DNA from: Bin5 sp965261695
GTDB taxonomy: Bacteria > Chloroflexota > Anaerolineae > Caldilineales > Caldilineaceae
Direction of reading: 5' to 3'
NCBI GenBank assembly: GCA_965261695.1
Contig: OZ253474.1
Location: 2,356,001 to 2,420,000, forward strand
Length of the DNA stretch: 64,000 nt
Numbering within the stretch: the first letter of the stretch is position 1; each line of letters starts with the position of its first letter. Below the pieces are notes generated by a model. It worked only from the letters and a program-made list of their open reading frames with translations, had not been told where the DNA came from and did not search any database. Below, piece after piece: positions 24,726 through 34,211 of the stretch. The position numbers and the translations under genes are program-made.

Positions 24726-25670
24726 ATGGCTGAACAGTACGTCAACAATGATAGCGAGATGAAGAGCGAATCCCCTTTTGACGATCTGCTGGCGCTGATC
24801 AAGGGCGCCGGCGACCTAGCGACCGGTGTGGCCTGGCGGCTGCATCGTTGCGGCATCCCGGTGGTGATGACCGAACTGCCCCACCCCTTGGCCGTTCGCC
24901 GCACAGTGGCCTTTGCCCAAGCCGTGTTTGACGATGAACACGAAGTGGAAGGGATCACCGCGCGCAAAGCGCTGGTGGCGGATGTGCCGGACGTGTTGGA
25001 CGCGGGCGAGATCCCCGTCCTGGTCGACCCGGAGGCGGAGGCGATCGATGAGTTGGCCCCATCGGCCGTTGTCGACGCAATCCTGGCCAAGACCAACACC
25101 GGCACAACGCTGGACAGCGCGCCGTTCGTGGTCGCGCTGGGGCCGGGCTTCGAGGCCGGTATTGACTGCCATGTGGTGATCGAAACCAACCGCGGCCACA
25201 GTCTGGGGCGGGCTATCTGGGAAGGCGCAGCCGAAGCCGATACAAGAACGCCGGGCGCTCTCAGGTTGCCGCCAAGGTCCGACAGCGGGAGTCAGCGGCA
25301 ACCAAATCCCGGCCTCGATGCAGCCGCAACGCGTGTGCTGCGCGCGCCGGTCGCGGGCCGCTTTCGGGCCATGGCCCGCATCGGCGACCGCTTGTCCGCG
25401 CAGCAGTCTTTCGGCACAGTTCTGCAACCCTCCGGCCAGGAGACGACCCTGCTGGCGCCTTTCGGCGGCGTGCTGCGCGGCCTGATCCACGCGAGCGTTC
25501 CTCTCCGCCCCGGCCTGAAGATCGGCGATCTCGACCCGCGCAACAACCCCCGGCACGCCTTCCGCATCTCCGATAAATCGCTGGCCGTGGGCGGCGGTGT
25601 GTTGGAGGCGTTTCTGCACTGGCATTTTGGCAGAAGCGACGACACTGTCACAGAGGAGTTAGGGTTCTGA
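24726..25670 (+). CDS. yqeB: EF2563/YqeB-family selenium-dependent molybdenum hydroxylase accessory protein
   Basis: A 314-residue protein matching the EF2563 (YqeB) family linked to selenium-dependent molybdenum hydroxylases. It shows a Rossmann-like start (LIKGAGDLATGVAWRLHRCGIPVVMTE), a PHPLAVRRTVAFAQAV segment, ALGPGFEAGIDCHVVIETNRGH in the middle and a C-terminal VGGGVLEAF. Starts at TTG 24696 and ATG 24759 are also possible. It overlaps the F420 ligase gene by one base (TGATGG), so the pair is likely co-transcribed. No hydroxylase or selenium gene is visible in the window. Confidence 0.85.
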   Translation: MAEQYVNNDSEMKSESPFDDLLALIKGAGDLATGVAWRLHRCGIPVVMTELPHPLAVRRTVAFAQAVFDDEHEVEGITARKALVADVPDVLDAGEIPVLVDPEAEAIDELAPSAVVDAILAKTNTGTTLDSAPFVVALGPGFEAGIDCHVVIETNRGHSLGRAIWEGAAEADTRTPGALRLPPRSDSGSQRQPNPGLDAAATRVLRAPVAGRFRAMARIGDRLSAQQSFGTVLQPSGQETTLLAPFGGVLRGLIHASVPLRPGLKIGDLDPRNNPRHAFRISDKSLAVGGGVLEAFLHWHFGRSDDTVTEELGF

Positions 25671-26503
25671 TGGACAGCAGCCATTCCCACCCCACCGCCG
25701 CGCTCCCTTCGAGCAGCGGCGCATCCAACAGTGCCGAGCAGGGGGGCATCCAATTCTTCTCCATCCCGGGCATACCGCTCGTGCAAGCGGGCGATGATCT
25801 GGCGACGCTCATCATCGAAGCAGCCGAGGTCGCCGGACTTTCCCTGATCTCGGGGGACATCCTGGTGGTGGCGCAGAAGATCGTCAGCAAAGCGGAAGGG
25901 CGGCTGGTGCGGCTGGCGGATGTGACGCCGGGCGCGGAGGCGACCCGCCTGGCACTGGAGACAGACAAAGATGCGCGCGTGGTCCAGGCCATTCTCGACG
26001 ACAGCCGTGCCGTCATCCGCGCGCGCGCGGGCGTCCTGATCGTCGAGCAGAATAGCGGCTGGATCTGTGCCCACGGCGGGGTGGACCACTCGAATGTTGC
26101 GCCGGAGGAGGAAGAGACGATCGCGCTCCTGCCCGCGGACGCCGATGCCAGCGCGGCCGAAATGCGCAGCCGCATCCAGGCGCAGACCGGCGCGTCGGTC
26201 GCCGTCCTAATCAACGACAGCCACGGACGCCCCTGGAGGATGGGGACAGTCGGGGTGTGCATCGGCTGTGCCGGTCTGCCGACGCTGTGGGATCAACGGG
26301 GCTTGACAGACCTGTACGGATACGAACTGCGCGCCAGCGAAGAGTGCATTGCCGATGAGCTGTGCGCGGCCGCATCGCTAGTCATGGGCCAGAGCAGCGA
26401 GGGCCGCCCCGCGGCGATCATCCGCGGCTACACGCGGCCGGACGCCGCCGACGCCGCGGCGCGTTCGATCCAGCGTCCGCCGGAACGCGATCTGTTTCGT
26501 TGA
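25670..26503 (+). CDS. cofE: Coenzyme F420-0:L-glutamate ligase (CofE/FbiB-type)
   Basis: A 277-residue protein that adds gamma-linked glutamate(s) to coenzyme F420-0 using GTP and a divalent metal. Family marks include FFSIPGIPLVQAGDDLA, SGDILVVAQKIVSKAEGR, the ICAHGGVDHSNV segment and VLINDSHGRPWRMGTVGVCIG. The first 25 residues are a serine-rich extension not typical of the family. It indicates F420 use, which fits Chloroflexota and actinobacteria. It is translationally coupled to the preceding yqeB-type gene. Confidence 0.92.
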   Translation: MDSSHSHPTAALPSSSGASNSAEQGGIQFFSIPGIPLVQAGDDLATLIIEAAEVAGLSLISGDILVVAQKIVSKAEGRLVRLADVTPGAEATRLALETDKDARVVQAILDDSRAVIRARAGVLIVEQNSGWICAHGGVDHSNVAPEEEETIALLPADADASAAEMRSRIQAQTGASVAVLINDSHGRPWRMGTVGVCIGCAGLPTLWDQRGLTDLYGYELRASEECIADELCAAASLVMGQSSEGRPAAIIRGYTRPDAADAAARSIQRPPERDLFR

Positions 26504-26537
26504 GGATTCCAACAGAAGTGGTTGGTGGTGTTTGAAG

Positions 26538-26609
26538 TACCCCCGACAGGATTCGAACCTGTGTTCCCGGCTCCGGAGGCCGATGCTCTATCCACTGAGC
26601 TACGGGGGC
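26538..26609 (-). tRNA. tRNA-Arg (anticodon CCG)
   Basis: The minus strand folds as a full cloverleaf of 72 bases. It has a seven-pair acceptor (G-U at the end), D arm GCTC/GAGC and anticodon stem TCGGC/GCCGG with loop CTCCGGA giving anticodon CCG. The T arm is ACAGG-TTCGAAT-CCTGT and the discriminator is A. CCA is not encoded. Confidence 0.95.
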
Positions 26610-26905
26610 ATGGTACACTGAGAAAGATACCACAGCGGTTGCTTCTACAGCAAATGATGCTCTGATACAGCGATCTGCACTGTTGCGCGGCGGGCCGTTG
26701 TGCAACCGTTGCTCTCGCAATCATAGATGACATTCCGCCCTCCCTGTGCTATCATTCACTGCAGTTGCCAGTGACCGGTTGCCAGTTGCCACGTACTGCG
26801 TCACCAGCGAAATTAACCAATAGCCACTAACTCGGGCTTTTGCAAGTGCGCTCAAGATGCGGTCGCAAAAGCCTTCGACCACCGGTTTTTGAGGAACGCG
26901 CCACC

Positions 26906-28114
26906 GTGTCAACGCCAGCAGCCGTTCGGGTTCAGTCCTTCGGTACGACGGTTTTCGCCGAGTATTCAGCTTTATCGCTCGAATACGACGCCATCAACCT
27001 GGGCCAGGGCTTTCCCGATTTCCCCGCGCCAGATTTCGTCATCGAGGCGGCCCGCACCGCGCTCGCCGCCGGCCACAATCAGTATGCCCGCAGCGCCGGT
27101 CATCCGCGTCTGGTCAACGCGCTGGCCGCGGTCTACAGCCCGGTCTTCGAACGCGAGTTGGATCCACTGACGCAAATCGTCGTGACGACGGGCGCGACCG
27201 AAGGCATCTTCGCCACCGTGCAGGGGCTGGTGAATCCCGGCGATGAGGTCATCCTGATCGAGCCATTCTACGACAGCTATCCGGCGTCGGTGATCATGGC
27301 CGGTGGAACACCGATTTACATTCCCCTGCGCCCTGCGCCCGGCGCGGCCAGTTCTGCCGATTGGCGGATCGATATCGACGAACTGCGGGCAGCGATCAAC
27401 GCGAAGACCAAACTGATCATCATCAATACGCCCCTGAACCCCGTAGGCAAGATGTACAGCCGCGCGGAGCTGCTCAGCCTGGCGCAGATCGCGCAGGAGC
27501 ATGATTTGCTGGTGCTCAGCGATGAGGTCTACGAGTGGATGACCTACGACGGAACGCCGCACGTGCGCCTGGCAACGCTGCCCGGCATGTGGGAGCGCAC
27601 GGTCACGCTGGGCAGCGCGGGCAAGACCTTTTCGGTCACCGGCTGGAAGATCGGCTGGGCGATTGCGCCCGAATCGCTGGCTCACGCCGTGCTGATGGCC
27701 CACCAGTGGATCCCGTTCGCGGTGACCACACCCCTGCAGGAAGCGGTCGGCGCGGCCTTTGAACAGGTGGAAGAACGCAACTACCTCCACGAACTGAGCG
27801 TTATGTACCAGAACAAGCGGGAAATCTTGCTGTCGGCTCTGAACGATGTCGGTTTCCCGCCGGTAACGCCCCAAGGCAGCTACTTCATCCTGGTGGACAC
27901 CACCGAACTGGACGCGCCTCTGCCCACCGACGACTTGCGCGACGTGCAGATCTGTCGCTGGCTGACGAAGGAGATCGGCGTGACCGCTATCCCCCCCTCT
28001 GCATTTTACAGCGCGGAACACAGCCATCTGGCCGCCAATGTCGCCCGCTTCTGCTTCTGCAAGACCGATGCAATTCTTGAGGCCGCAGCGGCGCGACTGC
28101 TCACCAATCTGTAA
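26906..28114 (+). CDS. PLP-dependent aminotransferase, class I/II
   Basis: A 402-residue fold-type I aminotransferase resembling aspartate, methionine or kynurenine-glutamine transaminases. It contains INLGQGFPDFPAPDFV, TTGATEGIFATVQGL, NTPLNPVGKMYSRAEL, LSDEVYEWMTYDG and the PLP-lysine motif SAGKTFSVTGWKIGW. The frame extends to 26840, but GTG 26906 has GAGGAA nine bases upstream and starts where homology is expected. The exact amino-acid substrate cannot be set. Confidence 0.9.
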   Translation: MSTPAAVRVQSFGTTVFAEYSALSLEYDAINLGQGFPDFPAPDFVIEAARTALAAGHNQYARSAGHPRLVNALAAVYSPVFERELDPLTQIVVTTGATEGIFATVQGLVNPGDEVILIEPFYDSYPASVIMAGGTPIYIPLRPAPGAASSADWRIDIDELRAAINAKTKLIIINTPLNPVGKMYSRAELLSLAQIAQEHDLLVLSDEVYEWMTYDGTPHVRLATLPGMWERTVTLGSAGKTFSVTGWKIGWAIAPESLAHAVLMAHQWIPFAVTTPLQEAVGAAFEQVEERNYLHELSVMYQNKREILLSALNDVGFPPVTPQGSYFILVDTTELDAPLPTDDLRDVQICRWLTKEIGVTAIPPSAFYSAEHSHLAANVARFCFCKTDAILEAAAARLLTNL

Positions 28115-28216
28115 ACCCAGAGACCGATAGCCCGTGGCCGGTTCGTGCCCTGGACCGGTCCACTGATCACTGGACACTGACCCCTGAACACAAAACACTG
28201 CCACAGGACTTTGGAG

Positions 28217-29737
28217 ATGGAACTACGGGTGCAGCAGGGGAATATCGCTGAGACGGACGTCGACCTGATCGTCGTCAATCTGTTTGCCGGCGTCACCGCG
28301 CCCGGCGGCGCGACCGGCGCGGTCGACCGCGCCCTCAACGGCGACATCAGTCAACTCATTGGCCAAGGGGACTTCAGCGGCGAGGCCGAGACGACGGCGT
28401 TGCTCTATGCCAGGGGCCGGCTGACCGCGCCGCGCGTGCTGGTCGTCGGCCTCGGCGGCAGCGATCAGTTCGGCGTCGCGCAGATCCGCCGGGCGGCGGC
28501 GGTGGCCGCTCAGGCGGCGGCCAAACTGAAAGGCGTCAAAACGATAGCCACCATCGTCCACGGCGCCGGCATTGCCGGGCACGACGCGGCCGCGGCCGCG
28601 CAGGAGGTGGTGCTGGGAACGCTGTTGGCCAACTACCGGCCCAAACTGTATCGACGCGAGGAGGCCGGCAAGGGGTTGACGAGTTGCGCAGTCGTCGAGT
28701 ACAGCGGGGCCAAACTGGCCGACGTTGAACGCGGCGTCGCCAGGGGAGAGGCGATCGGGCGCGCGGTCTGCGCGGCCCGCGACCTGGTGAACGAGCCGCC
28801 CAATGTTCTGACGCCCCTGGAAATGGCCGCCCGCGCCCAGGCGATGGCTTCCGAAACTGCCGTGGGCCTCAAATGCACGGTTCTGGACGAGGCGGCGATG
28901 CGGGAAGCCGGTATGGGCATTCTGCTGGCGGTGAGCGAAGGCAGCGCCAACCCGGCCCAATTTATCATTCTGGAACACGCGCCCGCCGGTCATGCTGAAG
29001 AGGCGCCGCTGGTCTTCGTCGGCAAGGGCGTCACCTTCGACACCGGCGGCATCAGCCTCAAGCGCAGCGGCGGCATGTGGCAGATGAAGGACGATATGGG
29101 GGGCGCGGCCGCTGTGATCGGCGCGCTCGAGGCGATCGGCCGGCTTGATGTGCCCCGGCGCGTGATCGGGGTGGCGCCCTGTGTCGAAAACATGCCCGAC
29201 GGCGAAGCCTTCCGGCCCGGCGATATCGTCACCGGCATGACCGGCAAGACCGCCGAGATCATCAGCACGGACGCGGAGGGCCGCCTGATCCTCGCCGACG
29301 CGCTGGCCTACGCGGCCCGCTTCGATCCGATCGCGGTTGTCGATCTGGCGACGCTCACCGGCGCGATCGGTACGGCGTTGGGGTATTATGTACGCGCCGG
29401 TCTCTTCAGCAACGATAGCGCGCTGCAACAGGCGCTCATGGCCGCGGCCGACCGCAGCGGCGAGCGGCTATGGCCCTTCCCGATGGATGAGGAGTACGAG
29501 AAGCCGATCAAGAGCGACATGGCCGAGGTGAAGAACAGCGCCGGGCGCGATGGCGGCATCAGCAGCAGCGCCAAATTTATCCAACACTTCACCGAAGGCT
29601 ACGCCTGGGCGCATCTCGACATCGCCAATATGGTGCTGGCCGACAGCCGGATCAACGCGGAGACACCCAAAGGCGCCACCGGCTACGGCGTCCGGCTACT
29701 GGTTGAGTTGGCGGAGCGCTACGCCACCGGTTCTTAA
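28217..29737 (+). CDS. pepA: Leucyl aminopeptidase (M17 family, PepA type)
   Basis: A 506-residue cytosolic metallo-aminopeptidase releasing N-terminal residues from peptides. The M17 C-terminal domain is clear: GKGVTFDTGGISLKRSGGMWQMKDDMGGAAAV with the metal-binding Lys/Asp residues, then ISTDAEGRLILADAL, the family signature with Ser in place of the usual Asn. The N-terminal macro-like domain (VDLIVVNLFAG) is also present. ATG 28217 is chosen over a TTG at 28211, with AGGA eight bases upstream. Confidence 0.93.
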   Translation: MELRVQQGNIAETDVDLIVVNLFAGVTAPGGATGAVDRALNGDISQLIGQGDFSGEAETTALLYARGRLTAPRVLVVGLGGSDQFGVAQIRRAAAVAAQAAAKLKGVKTIATIVHGAGIAGHDAAAAAQEVVLGTLLANYRPKLYRREEAGKGLTSCAVVEYSGAKLADVERGVARGEAIGRAVCAARDLVNEPPNVLTPLEMAARAQAMASETAVGLKCTVLDEAAMREAGMGILLAVSEGSANPAQFIILEHAPAGHAEEAPLVFVGKGVTFDTGGISLKRSGGMWQMKDDMGGAAAVIGALEAIGRLDVPRRVIGVAPCVENMPDGEAFRPGDIVTGMTGKTAEIISTDAEGRLILADALAYAARFDPIAVVDLATLTGAIGTALGYYVRAGLFSNDSALQQALMAAADRSGERLWPFPMDEEYEKPIKSDMAEVKNSAGRDGGISSSAKFIQHFTEGYAWAHLDIANMVLADSRINAETPKGATGYGVRLLVELAERYATGS

Positions 29738-29794
29738 CTGTAGTGAAAAGTGGGTAGCAGACTCCACTAAGGAGTAAAGCAGGGAGAGAAAGTT

Positions 29795-30538
29795 ATGCGG
29801 ATGAATTCTTTACGACGGCTGGGTTTGACTGTTCTAGGCGGTTTGCTGCTGGCGGGCGCATTGCCGAAAGTGACGTTCGCCGCCGGCCTGGAGCAGTTAG
29901 TTGAGACGGGGCTTTCGCCGGTTCTGCCGGCGATGGTCCCGCTAGTCGGGGCAGCCGCAGGCATCGAGCGCCTGCTGGAACTGGGCTGGCACTATCTGGA
30001 ATGGGGCGCGTTGCGCTTTTTGGGCTGGCGGCCCAGTGATCTGAAGTCACCCGGTTATGTCGCCTTCAAACGCGGCACCAGCCTCCTGGCCGGCATCTTC
30101 CTCGGCATCGTCATCTCCAACTACAGTGGCATGCGCCTGATGGGCTATCTCGGCCAGACCCTGCCCGGCTTTCTCGATCAGGTCCCCGACCTGTGGGATA
30201 TTCTTGTGACAGGGCTGATGATCGGGGCCGGCACCAAACCGACCCACGACATCCTGGGGATCATCACCCAAGTGAAGAACCTGATCGGCAGCACTGCGTT
30301 GAAGCAACGGGAACAGGCCGGCGCCGCCCTCGCTGATAGCATCCTCAAGCTGCGGCAGGCCGATGCACCCGCATCCTACCGCGTGGACGTGCCGGGGATG
30401 GGGGCTACCCAGGTGCCTGGCGCCCCGGCCCAAGCCGCCCGCAACCGCATGCTCGACGAGAGCGGCGGCAGACGCCGCGAGCGCAACATCGACCGCTACG
30501 CCAACGCGCTGCACGACAATCTGTACAGCAGTGGATGA
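29795..30538 (+). CDS. Hypothetical membrane protein with signal segment
   Basis: A 247-residue protein I do not recognise. It has an N-terminal signal-like helix (LGLTVLGGLLLAGALPKVTFA), a hydrophobic segment (PAMVPLVGAAAGIERLLELG) and two further helices (TSLLAGIFLGIVISNY; LWDILVTGLMIGAGTKPTHDI). The C-terminal tail is charged and soluble (ARNRMLDESGGRRRERNIDRY). The repeated small-residue helices resemble phage- or holin-associated membrane proteins, but this is weak. GGGAGAG lies six bases before ATG 29795. Confidence 0.7.
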   Translation: MRMNSLRRLGLTVLGGLLLAGALPKVTFAAGLEQLVETGLSPVLPAMVPLVGAAAGIERLLELGWHYLEWGALRFLGWRPSDLKSPGYVAFKRGTSLLAGIFLGIVISNYSGMRLMGYLGQTLPGFLDQVPDLWDILVTGLMIGAGTKPTHDILGIITQVKNLIGSTALKQREQAGAALADSILKLRQADAPASYRVDVPGMGATQVPGAPAQAARNRMLDESGGRRRERNIDRYANALHDNLYSSG

Positions 30539-30603
30539 GATAGTGAATCGTGAATGGCGGCTGGTGGATAGTACACACCTCTAACCACAAGCCACTTGTG
30601 TTC

Positions 30604-31341
30604 TTAGCGCCCGCCGAACAACTGACCCACATCGACGTTGAGACCGCCGCTGGCGCCCTTCCCGCCAACCTGTGGCAAATACTGGGCAATCTTCTGCGCC
30701 AATTTTCCCATCGGCATCGTCTGCAGGTAGGCCTTCCCCGGGCCCCGCATGGTCGCCAGGAAAAGGCCCTCGCCGCCGAGTAGAATGTTCTTGAAGCCGC
30801 GCACGATCTCGACATCGAAATCGACCGTCGGCTCGAACATCGCCACATGGCCGGTGTCGACCCGCAGCAGTTCGCCCGCTTGCAGATCCTTGACCAGGAT
30901 CTCGCCGTCGAAGTTGACGAACGCCCTGCCGGGGCCGGTCAGCCGCTGCAGCATGAAGCCTTCGCCGCCGAACAGCCCCGCGCCCAGCCGCTTTTGGAAA
31001 TGCAGGTCCAGGTCCACGCTCTTTTCGGCGCACAGGAACGAGTCTTTCTGCACGATCACCGACTGGCCGTCTGCCAGGTCAAGATCGAGGATCTTGCCGG
31101 GAAATTCCGCCGAAAACGCGACCTCGCCCACGCCCCGATCGACGTAATAGTCCACCACGAACAGAGATTCGCCGGAGAGCGCCCGTTTGAACATCCGCCC
31201 CAGGCCGCCGCCGGTATTGGTATCCATCTCCACGGCTTGTGTCATCCAACTCATGCCGCCGGAGGATGAATAGATGCGTTGGCCGGGGCTGAGGGTAATG
31301 GTGACCACCGGCAGAATTGTACCTTCAATCCGATATTGCAT
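30604..31341 (-). CDS. AIM24 / TIGR00266 family protein
   Basis: A 245-residue all-beta protein of the AIM24 (TIGR00266) family. Marks are the N-terminal YRIEGTILPVVTITLSPGQRIYSSSGGMSWM, repeated GLFGGEGF and LLGGEGLF turns, and LTGPGRAFVNFDGEI / MRGPGKAYLQTMPM. These internal repeats are typical. The bacterial function is not established. It lies alone between a plus-strand membrane protein and the phyH gene on the minus strand. Confidence 0.9.
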   Translation of the reverse strand: MQYRIEGTILPVVTITLSPGQRIYSSSGGMSWMTQAVEMDTNTGGGLGRMFKRALSGESLFVVDYYVDRGVGEVAFSAEFPGKILDLDLADGQSVIVQKDSFLCAEKSVDLDLHFQKRLGAGLFGGEGFMLQRLTGPGRAFVNFDGEILVKDLQAGELLRVDTGHVAMFEPTVDFDVEIVRGFKNILLGGEGLFLATMRGPGKAYLQTMPMGKLAQKIAQYLPQVGGKGASGGLNVDVGQLFGGR

Positions 31342-31429
31342 AGAATCCTCTCTTTATCAGTGTTCAGTCGCACGATTCGAATAGAGTGCAGCCACTAAGA
31401 ACTGAAAACCGGAAACAAAAAAGTTGCGC

Positions 31430-32200
31430 TCAGCGCACGCAGCCGTCGAATGTCCGGCCCTGGATATGATGATAGACCGGCCCTTCGCCGTCCCTCGTGT
31501 ACTTCGAGCGGGCCGACATGTAGGAGAGCGCAATCGCCCGCCGCCAGCGGTCCGAACGGTTGGGCGCGGTGTAGTGGAGCAACAACGAGTGGAAGAAGAG
31601 ACCACCGCCGGGCTTGACCGGGGCCAGCCGCATGTCGGCCTCGTCATAGTAGTCCGGATCGACGACATAGTCGTCGGTCACGTCGATGTGGGGCTGCGGC
31701 CCCCATTTGTGACTGCCGGGGATAACAGCCATACAGCCGTTCTCCTCCGTCGCGTCGTCAAAGGCGAACCAGCAGGAGCACAGATCCATCGGCTCGATAG
31801 GCCAGTAGGGCGAATCCTGGTGCATGCCCTTGGCCGAGCCGACTTCGGGCGGTTTCAACAGCGTCGCGTTGCGGAACATCTTGATGTCCGGCCCGATGAT
31901 CTGCTCCAGAACGCCGCCGATGCTGCTGTTGCTTCCCAGCGCGTGAAAGCGATCATCCGACTCCACCAACCCGTCGATTTTGCGGATGCCGTCCCCCGGC
32001 GCATCGACATGCAGTTCACCCCGCTTGACACGCGGCTCGAACTGAACCTGAAGCTGCTCCTGCGAGCGCCCCCCATGGGTGTACTCGCGCAGACGAGTCC
32101 GCAACCCCTCTACCTCATCCGTCTGCAACAGCCCTTCGACGACCAGAAAGCCGTCCCGCCGGTAGCTGTCGAGCTGCTCCTGCGGCAGTTGTATTGACAT
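31430..32200 (-). CDS. Phytanoyl-CoA dioxygenase (PhyH) family protein 3
   Basis: A 256-residue Fe(II)/2-oxoglutarate oxygenase, divergent from the other two in the window. The triad is His127-Gln-Asp129 (GMHQDSPYWP) and His209 (HSLLLHYTAPN), with PGSHKWGP at about 161-168. It lacks the MYPKYWRS C-terminal block of the other two, so it belongs to a different subgroup. It starts at ATG 32200, and a 12-bp inverted repeat lies just upstream. Confidence 0.9.
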   Translation of the reverse strand: MSIQLPQEQLDSYRRDGFLVVEGLLQTDEVEGLRTRLREYTHGGRSQEQLQVQFEPRVKRGELHVDAPGDGIRKIDGLVESDDRFHALGSNSSIGGVLEQIIGPDIKMFRNATLLKPPEVGSAKGMHQDSPYWPIEPMDLCSCWFAFDDATEENGCMAVIPGSHKWGPQPHIDVTDDYVVDPDYYDEADMRLAPVKPGGGLFFHSLLLHYTAPNRSDRWRRAIALSYMSARSKYTRDGEGPVYHHIQGRTFDGCVR

Positions 32201-32226
32201 GGTCTCTCCCTAGTTGTTGGTTCTTA

Positions 32227-32273
32227 GTTTTCAGTAACTGCCCTCGACTCGAATGTATGGTGTTACTGAAAAC
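32227..32273. repeat. Perfect 12-bp inverted repeat, 23-base loop
   Basis: GTTTTCAGTAAC (32227-32238) pairs with GTTACTGAAAAC (32262-32273). It lies between the end of a short minus-strand gene and the start of phyH 3. It could be a bidirectional terminator-like hairpin, since both arms are A/T-ended, or an operator. Confidence 0.6.
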
Positions 32274-32283
32274 GAAAAACTGA

Positions 32284-32586
32284 CTACTGAAAACTGCCGT
32301 TCGTCATTTCGCCTTTGTCGGCGGCGGCGGCGTTGATCGTGGCCGCGGCTCTGTCCTGCGCCATCTCGCTGACGCTCTTGGTATGCAGACGGGCCGCGCC
32401 TTTCCAGCCCTCACGCAACCGCGTACGGGTATTGTTGCGCGCGGCGGCGTCCAACCGGGCCAGGGCCGCGGGGATCTGGGCCTGGTATTGGGGCAACCAG
32501 CGCGCCTGGGCCACCAGCATCTCATCGGTCATCTGCCAGATCTCTTCAGGATTGCAGACGGCCGCGGTGAGAGGATCGTGCAGCAT
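32284..32586 (-). CDS. Hypothetical short helical protein
   Basis: A 100-residue alanine-rich, probably all-helical protein (WLPQYQAQIPAALARLDAAARN) that I do not recognise. Composition and codon use look coding, and the charged/hydrophobic pattern fits a coiled helix bundle. There is no signal or membrane segment. The start ATG 32586 has only a weak AGGCG nearby. The frame may be chance coding in GC-rich DNA, so confidence is moderate. Confidence 0.5.
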   Translation of the reverse strand: MLHDPLTAAVCNPEEIWQMTDEMLVAQARWLPQYQAQIPAALARLDAAARNNTRTRLREGWKGAARLHTKSVSEMAQDRAAATINAAAADKGEMTNGSFQ

Positions 32587-33455
32587 CGCCTGTTGCGCGA
32601 TCCATTATACGACAGCCGCAGGGGAGATTCACAGAGAAGCTTGTTTTGGGGCGGTTGGATGGGTTGACAGGAAGGGGCGCTCGCAGGAGAGATTTCGTGA
32701 GATTGGGCAAGAAAATTCTCGGTGGACCACGGGATACGGGAGGCTGGGCGAAGACCGCCGGCGTCGTCGCAGCGGGCGGCGCACTGGCGCAGAGCGGGGC
32801 AAAGCGCTGCATGTATTCAAGTGATGCCCTGCTCTGTATCCTGTCGGTGCGGGCGGAGAGTATCAAAGTGGCGCGAAGTGGCGCGAATTGCCGCGTGAAT
32901 TCATGTGCTGCCTTGCTCTTTCTGCAAAAATTTTTGCGGATTGGCGCTGAGTGTCGCGCCGGCGGCGGCGGCGTTATGGTTTTGCAACCAAGTATGGTCT
33001 GTAAAAAAGTATCCGTTTGTTAAGGTACAGAGATGGTTCGCTGTCGCCTTGGACTTTCAGCTATGGATACAGCAGCTATGGATACAGCGTATACGATTGT
33101 TCAGGCTCTTGCAAGGGGGTAAGGGCACGGGGCATACGCATCTAAATCCGTATGCCAATTCTGTCGGGATTCCTAACAGAGGGATGTGATAAAAAGTGGA
33201 AATCGCTGTAAGCCTGCTGATTGACGACGGAAATTCAGCGCAACAAAGGCCGTCAGTCGTCGAAACCGGTCAGATTCACAACCTGCGCGCCATCATTCGT
33301 ACAATTTACAGTGTCTGAACCCGATCCGGAAGAGATCATGGCGGCATTTCGGCGCTTTGACCCAATTCAGATGCAATTGCCCTGGAGGAGGGGGGGAGGA
33401 GAGGGACGCGAAGAGAGCCGGGCGCTCTTCGTTCTACTCGTTTTTGGTCGAACTG
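32587..33455. other. 869-bp stretch without a supported gene
   Basis: Open frames here are short and lack convincing starts or protein-like composition. The stretch is mixed in base content, with AT-richer DNA near 32860-33200. It contains a direct repeat of CAGCTATGGATACAG (33058-33088, two overlapping copies). I see no tRNA, terminator with T-run or clear promoter. It may be decayed coding DNA. Confidence 0.5.
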
Positions 33456-34211
33456 TCAGCGGGTAAAGAGGTTGCGGCGCACGTAACGGGCATCATCGGA
33501 GGCCAGAAAGGCCAGCAGCGCGCCGACGCCTTCGGGGGCGCCCAGGCTGGCGCGAGCATCTTCCAGGTCGAACTCCTGGCCCAGCGCGGCGGCCGCTTCC
33601 CGCATCTGCGTCAACTTCAGCTCCGTCTCGATACTGCCGGGGCAGACGACGTTGACGCGGATGCCTTTGCGCGCCAGGCGCTGTTCCAGCGTCATGCCCA
33701 TCCCATTGACGGCGCCCTTGCTCGTCCCGTACGCGATCGACGAACTTCCGCCCACGACGCCGGCCCCGGAACCAACCAGCAGGATCACACCCCGCCCGCT
33801 GGCCTCGAGCAGCGGATACGCCTCCTTGACAGAGAGGAAGACGCCGCGCACGTTGACGGCCAGCACCTCGTCGAAAACCTCGACGGGGAACGCGTCCGGC
33901 AGCAGCATCGGCCCCTGAAGAACGCCGGCCGAGCAGATCAGCACATCGAGGCGGCCGTGTCGTTGCTTGACTTCACCGAACACACGCTGCGCGTGCTCGT
34001 GGCGGCGCACGTCCAGTGTTGCATAACGGGCCTTGCAACCCTCGGCGCGCAGTGACGCGGCCAGCGCCTCGCCGGTCTCGTCTTTGATGTCGGTAATGAT
34101 CACCTCGGCGCCGCGCTGCGCACACAGCCGCGCGGCTGCGCCGCCGATACCCTGCGCGCCGCCGGTGATGAGGATGACCTTGTTTTCAACGTCGGCGGAA
34201 GTCGATGTCAT
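33456..34211 (-). CDS. Short-chain dehydrogenase/reductase (SDR)
   Basis: A 251-residue classical SDR, an NAD(P)-dependent alcohol/ketone oxidoreductase. The cofactor motif TGGAQGIG lies at residues 16-23, ICSAG at about 92-96, and the catalytic Tyr161-x3-Lys165 (AYGTSKGAV) is present. The C-terminus ends YVRRNLFTR, whereas most classical members continue with a VDGG-type ending. The last 15 or so residues are therefore atypical, by truncation or drift. No neighbour hints at the substrate. Confidence 0.88.
   Translation of the reverse strand: MTSTSADVENKVILITGGAQGIGGAAARLCAQRGAEVIITDIKDETGEALAASLRAEGCKARYATLDVRRHEHAQRVFGEVKQRHGRLDVLICSAGVLQGPMLLPDAFPVEVFDEVLAVNVRGVFLSVKEAYPLLEASGRGVILLVGSGAGVVGGSSSIAYGTSKGAVNGMGMTLEQRLARKGIRVNVVCPGSIETELKLTQMREAAAALGQEFDLEDARASLGAPEGVGALLAFLASDDARYVRRNLFTR

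Noticed and set aside
26972..29428. Two minus-strand open frames of about 400 codons
   Set aside because: Shadows of the aminotransferase and aminopeptidase genes, both with catalytic motifs on the plus strand.
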